From: Chromera velia
Taxonomy: Eukaryota > Sar > Chromeraceae
Length of the DNA: 33,871 nucleotides
Reading direction: 5' to 3'
Assembly: GCA_018398765.1 (NCBI GenBank)
Contig: JAHBMJ010001173.1
Coordinates: 78,469-112,339, forward strand
In this document: positions 1 to 26,505 of the stretch, in pieces
Numbering within the stretch: position 1 is the stretch's first letter
How the letters are laid out: each line of letters starts with the position of its first letter
Notes under the pieces: model-generated
The model's input: the letters and a program-made list of their open reading frames with translations, nothing else
Database searches by the model: none
Told to the model about the DNA's origin: nothing
Translations under genes and position numbers: made by a program

Positions 1-168
1 CCAAGAATTTGTTGTCCATAAATGCATGCAACAGATTGTCCCTACATACATGCAACAGATTCAAGTGGACCCAAAAACTTCACTGACTCCTTCATAGAAT
101 ATACTAGAAATCACGCGTTCAAATATTCATGCACGCAACGATGCATGCATGCATGCATATATCTGCAG
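1..168 (+). other. Intron end upstream of gene 1
   Basis: This stretch carries repeated ATGCAACAGATT words (about 28-61) and a TGCATGCATGCATGC run (140-157), ending in the CTGCAG acceptor at 163-168. It reads as the 3' part of an intron. No coding segment is supported, although the missing 5' exons of gene 1 must lie upstream. Confidence 0.4.
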
Positions 169-374
169 ATTTGTCGAAGATGCGCACCTGCCCATGAGGC
201 GTCGTCAGCCGATCCAGCAGAATCGGGCAGCTGGGCGTCGGGGAAAGGGCAAGGAGAAAAGAAGAAAAAAAGGGAAGGGGCAAGACGACCTTTGTGATTT
301 TGCGTTTGTGGAGTTCCCTCTTTCTGATCAATTCGGCGTGACGCATCCGGGAGGGGATCCCGATTTTGAGGTCA

Positions 375-417
<43 letters not shown>

Positions 418-592
418 CTTCCTTTCGTTTCTTTCTGTTAGAATTAATTTCTGAATGATCATTGCCCGTATCCATTCAGAGGTGGTGTGATCTCAATTTT
501 AACAGAATTGTAAACCGGCCTGCTCGTGTGCTTGTTCATCTGTCTGTCTGTCTGTCTGCCAGTCTTTCTTTCTTTCTTTCTTTCTTTCTTTG

Positions 593-627
<35 letters not shown>

Positions 628-1577
628 CTCTTTTGTATGTTTGTTTTCTTCCTTTTTTCGATCGGCATTTCGGAGTGCATAGAGATACAGAGTCGTGGAG
701 CTGTGTCTGTTTCTTCACATGCATGTGTATCTGTATGCGTATATGTGTGTGTGTATGCATGCACGTGCGTGGGTATGAAAGTACACATTTTTATCCGGCT
801 GCTCACATACGCACCCCTGCATGCAGGTCGACTCTGTCCACGCCCTCGCCCTAGAGTGCTGGCTTCCCCTTGCACCCGGGCCCCCCTTGAAAGAAGAGGC
901 GCCTGGGGAGGGGGAGGCTGAGGTGGATTTAGATTTGTTCGGTCGAAGTGAGGCTGGAGAGGAGAGAAGGGAGGAGATTGGACATAACGAAGACGAGGAA
1001 CACTCAAAGAGCGAAGAGGACTCAGAGGAAGAAGAGGAGCACTGGCTTGAGCAGGCTCTGCCCGCGCCCTTCGTGGCAGAAGACCGAGATGCCGTCTACT
1101 CAGGTCGGACAACAGCGGTTGATCGATCGCGCATCTTTGACCGGCCTCAGTCGGTGTTTGTCTTTTCTTCCATTCGGCACAGCGAACTCTGGAAGCACAA
1201 GAAAGAGCAAATCCAAACGCTCTTTCATGAGGTGATTGCTTTGTTGTGCGTCGTTTGGAGCATTCGAGTTTGAAATATTATGGGACCATCGTTTCGCTGT
1301 GATCATGATTGTTTCTGCTCTGTTTCGCTCTGATCTGCATTGTTGCAGTGAACCTCAGCGATGCTGATGAGATCCAGCCTGCTCCTCGTCGGTGAGTCCA
1401 TGAATGCTCATCTCACGAAGTGATCAATTTTCACTCACGCCGCTCGTAGATCCACCTTTGATATTCTTTGAGCAATGGCTCGAAAAGATGTTTTGTGCAT
1501 GAGAGGTGTTTTGTCTTGCGTTTACGCGTGCGTAAGTGTGCCCCCTTGTGCGTTGCTGCGTGTTTGTGTATGCATGC

Positions 1578-1625
<48 letters not shown>

Positions 1626-2411
1626 GCGTGTATAAGCGAGAGAGAGAGCCCGTACATTGACATTGCTGCTCGCAGGGTGTCAATGGAGGACGCTGATGAG
1701 TCCCCTCAGGGTTCCTCTTCCTCGTCCTCCTCCTCCTCCTCTTCGTCGGAAAGAAGTTCAGGGTCCTCCTCCCGCTCCGGAGACAGGATTGGGGGAGGGA
1801 TCGGGAACAGTGGGGGGGAGACAGGGAAGGAGACAGAGGAGGAAAAGAAGGAAGAGGAGCAGATGAGTGAAGAGGAAGAAGAGGAAGAAGAAGAAGATGA
1901 AGAGGACGAAGATGAGGAAGAAGAAGAGGAAGAGATGCCGGAGCCCACAATGAAGGCGGAACAGAAAGAGCCCCCACAACAACAAGAGGACGACGACAAA
2001 GAGAAAGAACTTGAAGAAGAAGAAGAGAAAGCTCAAGAGGGAGAAAAGGACTCCAGAGAGGAAGTAGAAGTACAGGGGCCAGCCGAGCAGGAAGAGCAGG
2101 CAGACAAGGAAGAGCCGCCCTCGGCAATGCAGCTCTACGAGGGTGTAGCTCTAGGCGCACGGAGTCGACTCCCCACGTTCCGGTCTCACGCTGAGGGTTC
2201 CTCTCGTCCTTTTGGGTTGAAGGAGGAGACAGAGAGAGTCAAGAGGGGAGGGACAAACATAGGGATTGACGGGGACTCAGAGGAAGAAGGGAATGGAACA
2301 GAAGGAAGCAAAAAGGGGGTCCAGTCAGCAGCAGACAAAGGGCAAGATGTAGACAAACAACTCGACAGCCTGCTCCTCGGTTACCCTGATCCAGGGTCTG
2401 AGTCTGATTGA
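169..2411 (+). CDS. 3' part of a gene for a Ser-rich, strongly acidic protein (unrecognised)
   Basis: Exons read as 169-370, 827-1231, 1349-1391 and 1676-2411; the 5' end lies outside the window because the first exon begins mid-codon after a TGCAG acceptor. The exon 1-2 junction is in phase 0 and the exon 3-4 junction in phase 2. The exon 2-3 junction does not fit in frame with standard sites (see findings). The first exon encodes a basic stretch rich in Arg and Lys, then a more hydrophobic segment. Exon 2 is acidic, then ends in a mixed helical segment around FSSIRHSELWKHKKEQ. The last exon encodes a run of about 13 Ser, then long Glu/Asp tracts (about 1855-1945), and ends in SESD and a TGA at 2409-2411. 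No domain is recognised. The acidic tail looks disordered. Reality of the gene is likely; the exact splicing is less sure. Confidence 0.6.
371..826 (+). repeat. Intron with several microsatellites
   Basis: This is the first intron visible in gene 1. The GTCAATTG donor runs directly into an ATTG tetranucleotide array (about 375-412). It is followed by TCTG repeats (540-556), TTTC repeats (566-590), a CT dinucleotide tract (597-622) and GT/GCAT-rich DNA, ending at an ATGCAG acceptor. Reading frames here give low-complexity peptides only and are repeat artefacts. Confidence 0.65.
1392..1675 (+). repeat. Intron with a GT/TATG tract
   Basis: This intron of gene 1 has a GTGAGT donor and a CGCAG acceptor in phase 2. 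It contains a GT dinucleotide run (about 1580-1612), a TATG run and a GA run. The open frames across it encode Cys/Val repeats and are not credible genes. Confidence 0.65.
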
Positions 2412-4057
2412 TTTTTTCATTTGTTCTTTTTCGTTTCGGTCTGTCACTTTGTAACGTAATTATTTATTTCCATCCACCTAGCTGGATTCACCAGATTGAC
2501 TGACTGATCGACACCCAAAGAATCTTGTGGCTGTACGGAAGAGATCGATCGAGAAATTCTGTCTGCCTCACTGACTACAGGGACAGGTTGGGGATTTCCT
2601 TGCAGGAAGAAAGCCTCCCCGAACCTACCTGCCTGCTTACCTGTCAGTGTGTCGAAACCACAAATTCTCCAAGCGCCTAGCTGAACTTTCTCACTCATTC
2701 TTCATACGAGAAATTTCCTCCCCTTTGCTTCCCTCTCTTTTCCTAGCAGACTGCAAGTCTGCCGTCTCCTGTCTTCTGTTGCATTTTCTCTTTGTCCAGC
2801 AGAGGATGTTCTCGCAAAGCGACCCAGGGGACTGAAAGAGAATGAACAACAAAGCGAATTTTTATGGATGAATGTGTCACTGAATGGGCGAAGAGATGCA
2901 TGGGTGGTGGAAAAAGAATGTCTGGAGTGAGAAAATGAAAGGGTCCAGCCCAAGGACTGGATGGGGTGCGTGCATGCATCGCAAAGTTGCGAAACGGTAG
3001 ATGCATCAAATTGTATTTAAAGTTTACAGCCAGTCAAGCGAACGTCTTTCTCTAACGTTCCCGTGCAACTACTAATGAAACTGTGACGTGTTCTTAATTG
3101 GGATGGGCTGCAAACTTCAGTGCAAAGTCAGCAATGATCCCCATGATTTGTATCAGTGAAAAAGAAATGCGTTTTTTTAGACTCTCAAACACGGGACTTC
3201 ACGCACTAACAGTACAGTGGTACACTACTAAAATATACTGTGTGCAAATGTTAAAAACAATCAAATTATTGTAAATATATTGATAATGATCAGACAATTA
3301 TGATGATATGGCCTTTTTGGAAGGCTAAACCATATTAATTCAATTGATATAATAAAATATATGACTATGACTAGGACACGCCATCACTATCCGTATTTAG
3401 TTGTAGATACTTCTAACTTTAGGCAATTATAAGGGAATGTTTCTAGGAATGTTTGCATTCAATCTTACAAAAAGCAAGAAAAAAAAAACTTGAACGGATT
3501 TGTCAGTCAATCAATAGTTTCTAAATTATATAATTAAAGCATATTAAAGCTTTATAACTATCCAAATCTGATTTAAAACTGAAAGTGTAAAGGACCAGGC
3601 TTAAGAGTCAAAGTTCAGACCTATAAAGGTGAAACAATATCAATCTAGAAAAAAGAATATACATATCATCATACTCATTGCAAGTCCGGCTCCTAAATAA
3701 TTTATTAATAATGCTCTTAGGCTTTTAATTTTTAAAAACTTAAACCAGTCTTTCAGACTTCATCCGAGACTTCAACGGAAATCATATGTAGATTATCAAG
3801 TTTAAAAATAAAACACAGTTGCATATATTCATATAGTTTAGAGAGATAATTTGGCAAAATTTAATTCGTTTGATTTATTTTAAATGGGCTAACATAAAAA
3901 ATCGACGATTCAGTTATTTTTTCTGAACTATAGAAATTCAGTTTTTTTACATATCTTCATTGACGATGATTTCGCAAACGTAAATTTCAATCTCTTCCAG
4001 GTCTTTCCTGAGTTTCCTCTGGCTGCCTTGTAATTTTGTTTCCTTCACGTCCGCCGT
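2412..4057. other. Convergent intergenic region, AT-rich in its second half
   Basis: This gap separates the 3' ends of gene 1 (+) and gene 2 (-). The first 600 bases have mixed composition, with open frames that show no coding character. From about 3000 to 4000 it is strongly AT-rich with many stops on both strands. I see no gene, RNA or complete mobile element. Polyadenylation sites for both genes must lie here but none can be pinned down. Confidence 0.6.
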
Positions 4058-5611
4058 TCACTTTTTTTTCAAGGCAAGTCGGGGCTTCAGGACATGCCTC
4101 TTGGCTGTGTCACTGATAGGGTCGGCAACTCCTCTTTCAGTGCTCGTGAGCTCAAACGGATTTGTTTGAACTGCAGTCCCTGCGGCGTGCCTGGGCTCCG
4201 CTCTTTCAATCGGAATACCCAAATTTCGCATGCGCCCCAGGATGGAGGCTCTGCACTCAAAGAACTTGAAAGTCCTCCACTCGAGCAAGCATCGCATCCG
4301 TCAGTCAGAGCAGAGCTTACGCTAGGGCTTACCTCTGTTGATTCGTTTTTTGCAGGGCTTCCCGTTGCTGTTGCAGTTCGTTCTCGAGCTGCTGAATTGT
4401 CTTTTCTGCTCGCGAGGTTTCTGCGGCCAATACCTGCACACAAAATAAGGTCGGGAGGCTCTCCATCTGGAAATTTCCCCTATTTTGTGTAGGCGTTTTC
4501 TTTGTCTCGGACCTGTGCTGTGTCGTTCTTGATCTGATACGCCAAAGATTTGTCCTCAGCAAGCTGTGACTCCTGCAGCGAGTGCAGATAAAGCAAGAGC
4601 AAATTCCGCTGACAGAGTTCGAAGGGGAGGGCCGCTTGCATGTGTCCTCTTTCGGGCTTTGAATTCTCACCTTGTCCTTTAGCTTCTCAAGCTTGGCCCG
4701 AGAGTAAATGAGAGCGTCCTTTATTCTCTGCGGATTGAAAATTCAAGATTGCGACAAATGCTGTGATCCGATGCAAACTTGTGAAGAGCCGATGCAAGGC
4801 CCACCTCCTTCTCGAAACTTAAGTCTCGCTCTTGTTCTTCAATATCTGTGTTCGACGGCAAATTCTCGTGAACGACTTTTTGGTGTTGGAGTTCGGCCTG
4901 CAGACTGCAGAAGTCAGAACTTTCATCCAGACAAGCATTGAGATACCTTCGGAGGAACTCAGAACTCTTCAGCGGAAAGGACGGCTTACGCATCGATTTT
5001 CGCTCCCAGTCCTTTCTGGACGACGTGGTTGTTCAGCCGCTGGAAGCAAGCCAGACACCGGGCTTTCTCCGCTTCAAGATGAAAGCTGCAACAAAGATCG
5101 ATTTAGCGATTCAAAGGCCATTCTTCAGCTTCGCGTGGACTATAACAATATAGCCCATTTTTGGCCTCTGAACTGACCGCGCCTGGTCAATTGAATTCCT
5201 TCTCTTCTCTGTCGTTTCAGCAAGTGCTGCTGCCTCGGCAGAGAGCTCCTCTAGAGTCATTCGGAGCTCGCTGCACTCGCTCTCAAGAGTCGCAGCAAGA
5301 GCGTCGAGCTGCACAAATAGCAGATGCTTCCATTCCGAAAGGCGCCAGTCTACGCATTTTGTGTTTGCGGAAGGCAGAGAAGAAGTACCTGGGCGCTTGC
5401 GCATTCCTTCTGGGCTAACTCCTTCTTCGCAAGAAACGCATCTTTCGAAACTGCACAGAAGACAAACTCCCAATTCTTCGAAGTCAAGTCAAGGCAACTT
5501 TCGAAGAGGAGGCTCCAAGGCCTGACTGTTTCTGGCCGCCTGTTCCAACGAAGTCACTTCGACGGTGACGTGTTCGAGTTCAGCCAGCTTCTCTTGGAGC
5601 TTTTCCGACAT
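4058..5611 (-). CDS. Complete nine-exon gene for a 306-residue coiled-coil protein
   Basis: Exons in transcript order are 5611-5527, 5450-5389, 5308-5178, 5085-4990, 4904-4805, 4727-4671, 4608-4513, 4433-4333 and 4250-4058. All eight junctions have GT donors and AG acceptors (mostly CTGCAG-like) and matching phases; the 921 coding bases make 307 codons with stop. The start is the ATG complementary to 5609-5611, beginning MSEKLQEKLAELE. Most of the protein is heptad-like and charged, for example LESECSELRMTLEEL and KTIQQLENELQQQREAL, so a long alpha-helical coiled coil is expected. The last about 64 residues are different: Pro/Arg-containing, without heptads, and ending in a Lys cluster. Such proteins are usually structural (cytoskeleton, centriole, cilium, kinetochore), but I recognise no family. 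The donor of the first exon (GTCAGG) is the weakest site. A start further upstream cannot be excluded. Confidence 0.75.
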
Positions 5612-6626
5612 TGGTCAATTCCACGCGAGGCCGGCAGAGGATCAGATCTTTTTCAAGTGGCAGTGGGACTAAATAGCTGCGAGTGTCCTGGCCGATCTGA
5701 CGCGAAGTATAAGGGTTCACAATAGCTCTGACCCTTGAATCTCGCCAACCTGCGTGGACGCCTCTTCACTCACCGATTGAGTCAGTGCCTTGGGAGAAGT
5801 GTCTTTGAACTGATGGCCGTGATCATGCAGTGCGTCGAAAAATGAATGTTTGTGAGAATAATTAATGTTGCACGGTTATTCCTTAAAATCAATACGGCTG
5901 GCGACTGTTGAAGCGTCGATTGACTTTCAGACGATCGCGAAAATACGTACGTCTTGCTGTCTTGCTTAATTCAATGAAATGCAAGCATTCATGTGTTGCT
6001 CTATCTGTCAGGCAGTCAGTATAAACTGCATGGTCTTCCGACAAATGACCGGTAAAGTTAAAAAGGTGAGTGCCTTGAAACGCTTCACGAACAATCTCAA
6101 AGGTGAGTGCCTTGACTTTAATGTCAGAAGATGATTTTCTATTTTTTCTTAATTTATTCGGAATTTTCCGTCCCTCGCGTCACCTTCAATATATATGAAT
6201 TTTTCGAAAAAAATGTTGCACTTTTAGCCGCAAGCCATGCACTTGAGTAAAGGAGCCGAAATTTCTCACTGCCACTGAGCCGATCCGCTCCGCCAAACTT
6301 ACTTTCGCGCGCAAGGCGCGGGAACTGACTTGTATAATTAAAAAAAAAAATCAATACAGTTTCAGCAATACAGAGTCCATGCAGCTCATTGCAACATCTG
6401 ACATGCAGCGAGCTTCGGCGCAGCTTGATTGAGAACAATACTTAGAGTACGGTTGACACGTTTCGTCGTCTTCGTGCACATGCACCTGTATCATTGAGTG
6501 GACACTTCAAAGTTATATGTATCGATCCATGCTTGTTCTCGCCGAGCCTGTGCATGTTGCAGCAACACATCAGTAAACAGAAAACTTCCTTAGTCCGCCC
6601 TGTTGTTTTGAATCAGTTTTTGCTCG
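5612..6626. promoter_or_regulatory. Divergent region between gene 2 and gene 3
   Basis: This 1-kb gap lies between the starts of two genes transcribed away from each other, so it should hold both promoters. No TATA-like element can be assigned with confidence. It contains a 17-base direct repeat including a perfect donor-like AGGTGAGT (6062-6078 and 6099-6115). It also has a TTTTGAATCAG acceptor-like sequence just before the gene 3 ATG, so gene 3 may have a spliced 5' UTR. No coding segment is supported. Confidence 0.45.
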
Positions 6627-8882
6627 ATGTCGGGAGCAGAGGGAGTCGCAGGTGGTTTGCACAGCTGGGCAGTAGACCTCCTGTGTGACTCCATTCATAC
6701 AAGGGAGTGGAGGCAGCTTCACCAGTACCTTCAGTGGATTGAACTGTCGGATTCCGCCAGATCAAATTTCAATGGGAAGAACCAAGTCGAAAGCCGCCAT
6801 GTGTTGCTCAGTTCCCTGTTTCCTTCGAGTGTACGGGAAGAGTCCTACAGTCAGGCTGAGCTCTCGAAGTCAATTCTCTCAGAGAACACAGACCCGACTA
6901 CAGCAGCTTTCGGAAGAGCCACAAGAGGAAAGGGGTTTGGGGTCGAAAAAGAGAAGAGAGAGTCGGACGGGCAGATAAACGGAGGTTCAGGCAAGGGGAA
7001 GGAATTGGAAGTCTCTGCTGAGGAGAGGCTTTACTTCCTCAGGAATGTGGGGCCTTTTCGGAGATACCGGGAGATGATCGCATCCTCTGTGCATCACCTG
7101 TCTCAGTCGGTCGATGCACATGAACAATCCAACCGTCAAAATAAGTCAAAGGCAACGAGTGCTCATAGAAGGGATATGGTAACATCCGATCTCTCTCTCC
7201 AGTTGAGTGGGCTTCTTGTTGCCTTTCCTTTCCTGACAGACCGCCTAGACCCCCTCTGGAGAGGATTCGCCCTCCCGACACATCTCAGACCGGGATACTA
7301 TGCAGCCAAACTGCGACATGATGGCGCCAGTCCGCTGTGGTTTGCACGGGCTCGCTCCTTTGCCGCCCGCCTAGGGCATGAAGACCCCCTTTCTGGTTCT
7401 CCGTTGGCTTCCCTGATTGATAGACAAATTGAGTCGTTGATGGATTCTTCCCTGTCCTCCCTCTGTGTCGCCATGGGGGGTGGCGGCCGAGACGGACAAA
7501 CGTCCGATGAGGGAGAGAGAGGGATACACCCCGGGATCGCAGAGGGAGTGTCGAAGAGCCTTGCTATATTGATGGGGGGGAGGAAGGACGAAGCAGAAGC
7601 AGCTGCGAAGAAAAAGAGGATAAACGTGCCTCAATGGCTCGCAGACAGTCTCCGCGCTGTGTTGCACTTTGCCTACTGGGCCTGTCGGCGTGTTGACGTG
7701 CGCCTCGCCCATTATGCCGCTGTGCTGCTGGCCGTGCACAGAGACAGCATCTGTACTCTGTTCTCAGTAGTCTCTCCCAGCGACAAAGAGAAGGCAACAA
7801 CAGAAGAGAAGGCAGAGAGCAGACCGCCGAGGTGGGAGACTAGAGGGGCAGCTGTTGCTTCCATTTTCCAAGAAGCACTCGCACTCGAGGCTCTTGTAGA
7901 CTCTGCATGGGCCTCCGTCTTTCCGTCAACGAAACCGACACCGAAAACCCCCAGATCGGGGGTGTTGGTGGATGCGGACGGGAAAAAAGAAGGGGTGGGG
8001 GGAAGCCCGAAGCGAAACTCTGCACAATCAACTCGCGAGAGTGATCCCTCGCTTCCTCTGCTGTTCCGTCTCGTTGAAGAGGGACGGGGGGAAGAGGGAG
8101 ATTTCGGTCCTTTGACTCGTTTGGCTTCCTGTTGGGGTCATCTGAAGGCTTTGACTTTGGACGTGGGGGATTTGATGGTGGCATCCCTAGCTAGTCTAAT
8201 GGACTCACAGAGGGCCTCCCTGTTTTGTGCAGGAATTCCCTTTACCCTCACACTCCGTCTCTTGGACTTATTCCTGCAGGCAGTCCCTGCAGGAAGTCTT
8301 GCGCTCTCACCGGGTATTCCGGAGAGCGTAGCAAGAGGGGGGGTGGCGTGCCCTGGGATAGGATCGGAACAGTTACTAGGTGTGGGTGAGCAGACAGGAG
8401 AAGGGAGCAGAAGAGCCACAGCTCCTTTCCAGCTGTCCCCCCTGCATGATCCCCCAGCAGGATTCTCAGAGCAGGACTTTGCTCGCTCTGCTGCAGCATC
8501 ACAGGGAGCAGCAGGACTCGCCTTCCGCCCTCCCGTAGCTTCTCCATTGAAATCGGGTGGAGAAAAATCGCCTCAACGAGCGAGGCCTGTCCCCGCAGAG
8601 GTGAGGAGGGGGTATCTGTTTGAGAGTGGGGCTCGGCATGCCGCTTCTGCTTCCGAGTCTTCTCCCCACATTCCTCTGTCCCTCTGTAATGCTATGGAGG
8701 TAATGCTCCTCTGTCTGCTCGAACAGATGCCGTACGAGGAGGCGAGTTCGATTGTGCAGGTCACGGCTTTACGAGACCTCCTGGACTTTCAACAAGTTCA
8801 GTGGGATTATGAACGAGCAGATAATTTCCTCAAAAGAGCTGTGGAAGTGATCGCACCTTTCAAACGAAAGGAAGAGGGATGA
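6627..8882 (+). CDS. Single-exon gene for an unrecognised 751-residue protein
   Basis: One uninterrupted frame runs from ATG 6627 (MSGAEGVAGGLHSWAVD) to TGA 8880-8882. Its GC content and even amino-acid use differ from the surrounding repeat frames. Predicted character: an N-terminal helical part with WRQLHQYLQWIELSD; a central helical part with an Ala- and Trp-containing segment near PQWLADSLRAVLHFAYWA (roughly residues 335-355); charged and Pro/Ser-rich linkers (about 435-475 and 610-660); and a C-terminal helical end finishing FLKRAVEVIAPFKRKEEG. There is no signal peptide, no clear membrane segment and no motif I recognise. Helical-scaffold subunits of larger complexes have this look, but that is only an impression. 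The start has no in-frame ATG upstream within this frame. It is the only intronless gene in the window. Confidence 0.85.
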   Translation: MSGAEGVAGGLHSWAVDLLCDSIHTREWRQLHQYLQWIELSDSARSNFNGKNQVESRHVLLSSLFPSSVREESYSQAELSKSILSENTDPTTAAFGRATRGKGFGVEKEKRESDGQINGGSGKGKELEVSAEERLYFLRNVGPFRRYREMIASSVHHLSQSVDAHEQSNRQNKSKATSAHRRDMVTSDLSLQLSGLLVAFPFLTDRLDPLWRGFALPTHLRPGYYAAKLRHDGASPLWFARARSFAARLGHEDPLSGSPLASLIDRQIESLMDSSLSSLCVAMGGGGRDGQTSDEGERGIHPGIAEGVSKSLAILMGGRKDEAEAAAKKKRINVPQWLADSLRAVLHFAYWACRRVDVRLAHYAAVLLAVHRDSICTLFSVVSPSDKEKATTEEKAESRPPRWETRGAAVASIFQEALALEALVDSAWASVFPSTKPTPKTPRSGVLVDADGKKEGVGGSPKRNSAQSTRESDPSLPLLFRLVEEGRGEEGDFGPLTRLASCWGHLKALTLDVGDLMVASLASLMDSQRASLFCAGIPFTLTLRLLDLFLQAVPAGSLALSPGIPESVARGGVACPGIGSEQLLGVGEQTGEGSRRATAPFQLSPLHDPPAGFSEQDFARSAAASQGAAGLAFRPPVASPLKSGGEKSPQRARPVPAEVRRGYLFESGARHAASASESSPHIPLSLCNAMEVMLLCLLEQMPYEEASSIVQVTALRDLLDFQQVQWDYERADNFLKRAVEVIAPFKRKEEG

Positions 8883-24877
<15,995 letters not shown>

Positions 24878-26505
24878 ATTATCAGAAGGGGGCGATGTGC
24901 TTCTCTGAGGAATCGGTTGTTTGCTTGGACAGCCCAAGGAGGGCCCGAAAGCTTTTCCCAGCAGTTCATCTAGCACTCTCCCTCGCATTCAGTTTCGATG
25001 GTGTGAGCTTTAAAAAGTATTGGGAATGACTCGGACTTGGACATTTACTGGCACATAAGATTAAAAGGGTCTTGACTTTTGAACAGCATACGCTACAAAA
25101 TAACTAGAAATATAAGGAAATTATAGTCAAACTCTAGATTCAAATTGGGATACTTAAGATTCAATTTAAGAAGCAAACTGTACCGTCTGTACGTGCGGTA
25201 TTATACGTCAAATTATGGAGGGAAAAAAAAATGAGAACAGAATAGTTGGTCTTATGAAGAGATAGAAATTCAATTACTTTATGCAAGGTGGGGATCTAGG
25301 TAGGGATAATGATGATGATAAAAGTCAACTTGAATAAACCCCGATTCAGGCTGCATGATTGGTAGTTATAGTACGTATGTACTCTTATAATAGACTTATA
25401 TAAGCATAAGCATCATGCCTGAGTCATTGCATGCACAGACTTTTATTTTTAAAATTAGAATTATATACTATTATATATGATTAAAATCTAAATTGGGATT
25501 AGGCAGCTTTTAGGCTTAGGATTAGAATTTATGTTCTGGGTTTGTCCCGAGGTCCACTGCCAGGGGACGGCTTGCACCGTTAATGTTCCAGGTTTCCCCG
25601 TAGTCCATTACCGGGTGTGAACTTACTCCATTATATATCAAGAGTCAATTTAAGACTTAAACTTTATATACAATTAACCTTAGCTTGAAATAGCCTTAGT
25701 TTACCGCTTAGTATTCGGCCCTAACCACTAAGATTTTGAAAAGAAAAAGTTTGTTACTACTAACTAGACCACTATAATTGGCCCTATTAGATCTAGTGTA
25801 AATCGCTAGACGCCTAATATGGGCTGATAGAGATAGCGTTACATTGGCGTATAATAAGGTTGTTAAGTACCGTGCTTTTTATTATATTTCAGTACTTTGG
25901 GGGGAGGTGGTTCCGTTTTTCAGTACCGGTCCGGGTACTTTCGGTACTTCAAAAATTTTGCTTAAACGAGGCTTTATAACGTTAAAATACGTTAAAATGC
26001 TAGTTAAAATGATTGGATTCTAGGTTTTTTCAATAAAAATAAACTTAACTCCTAGCTTAGCTCTGCCCTGCTTACTAAAAATAAACTGCCCCGCTCTGCC
26101 TTGCTCGCCGCCGGGCCTGCCATAACTCTTTTTCTAGAGTTTTGACCCAGGTTTTGATGGTACTGGTACTTGACAACCCCATCGTATAATGCATGATGAT
26201 GACAAATCATAAACTTATATTTGTTTACGTACTTTCAATAAGTTTTTATTACTTCCTATAGTTGTAAATCTGAAAGCTAGTTTTGTCTTAGTATCGTAAT
26301 TAATTTATACATAAAATATTTATATCTATAGAAAATCTTATTAGAGATGGCATCTTGATTCTTGAAGATCTTTAACCACTTCAATTTAATTCATTTATGT
26401 AGTTAGTAAGACAAATGATTGAAATGATATCATTGAAATTATTCAAAAAAAAAAAAATGGAATATAAGTTGGTTATTGATGTACTAGACAAGTAATACAA
26501 GCTGT
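24878..26505. other. Convergent intergenic region, AT-rich, with possible decayed repeats
   Basis: It lies between the 3' ends of gene 4 (+) and gene 5 (-). From 25000 on it is AT-rich with no credible frame. Two features stand out: an imperfect repeat of about 35 bases (25533-25566 and 25583-25616), and a block at 25860-26180 rich in GTAC words (AGTACC, GGTACT). Both may be remnants of interspersed repeats. No coding or terminal-repeat evidence of a mobile element was found. Confidence 0.5.

Noticed and set aside
1706..2160. Minus-strand Ser- and Leu-rich frames opposite the acidic exon of gene 1
   Set aside because: They are antisense translations of GAG/GAA repeats.
3000..4050. A transposon in the AT-rich gap
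   Set aside because: No terminal repeats, target-site duplication or coding remnant could be seen.
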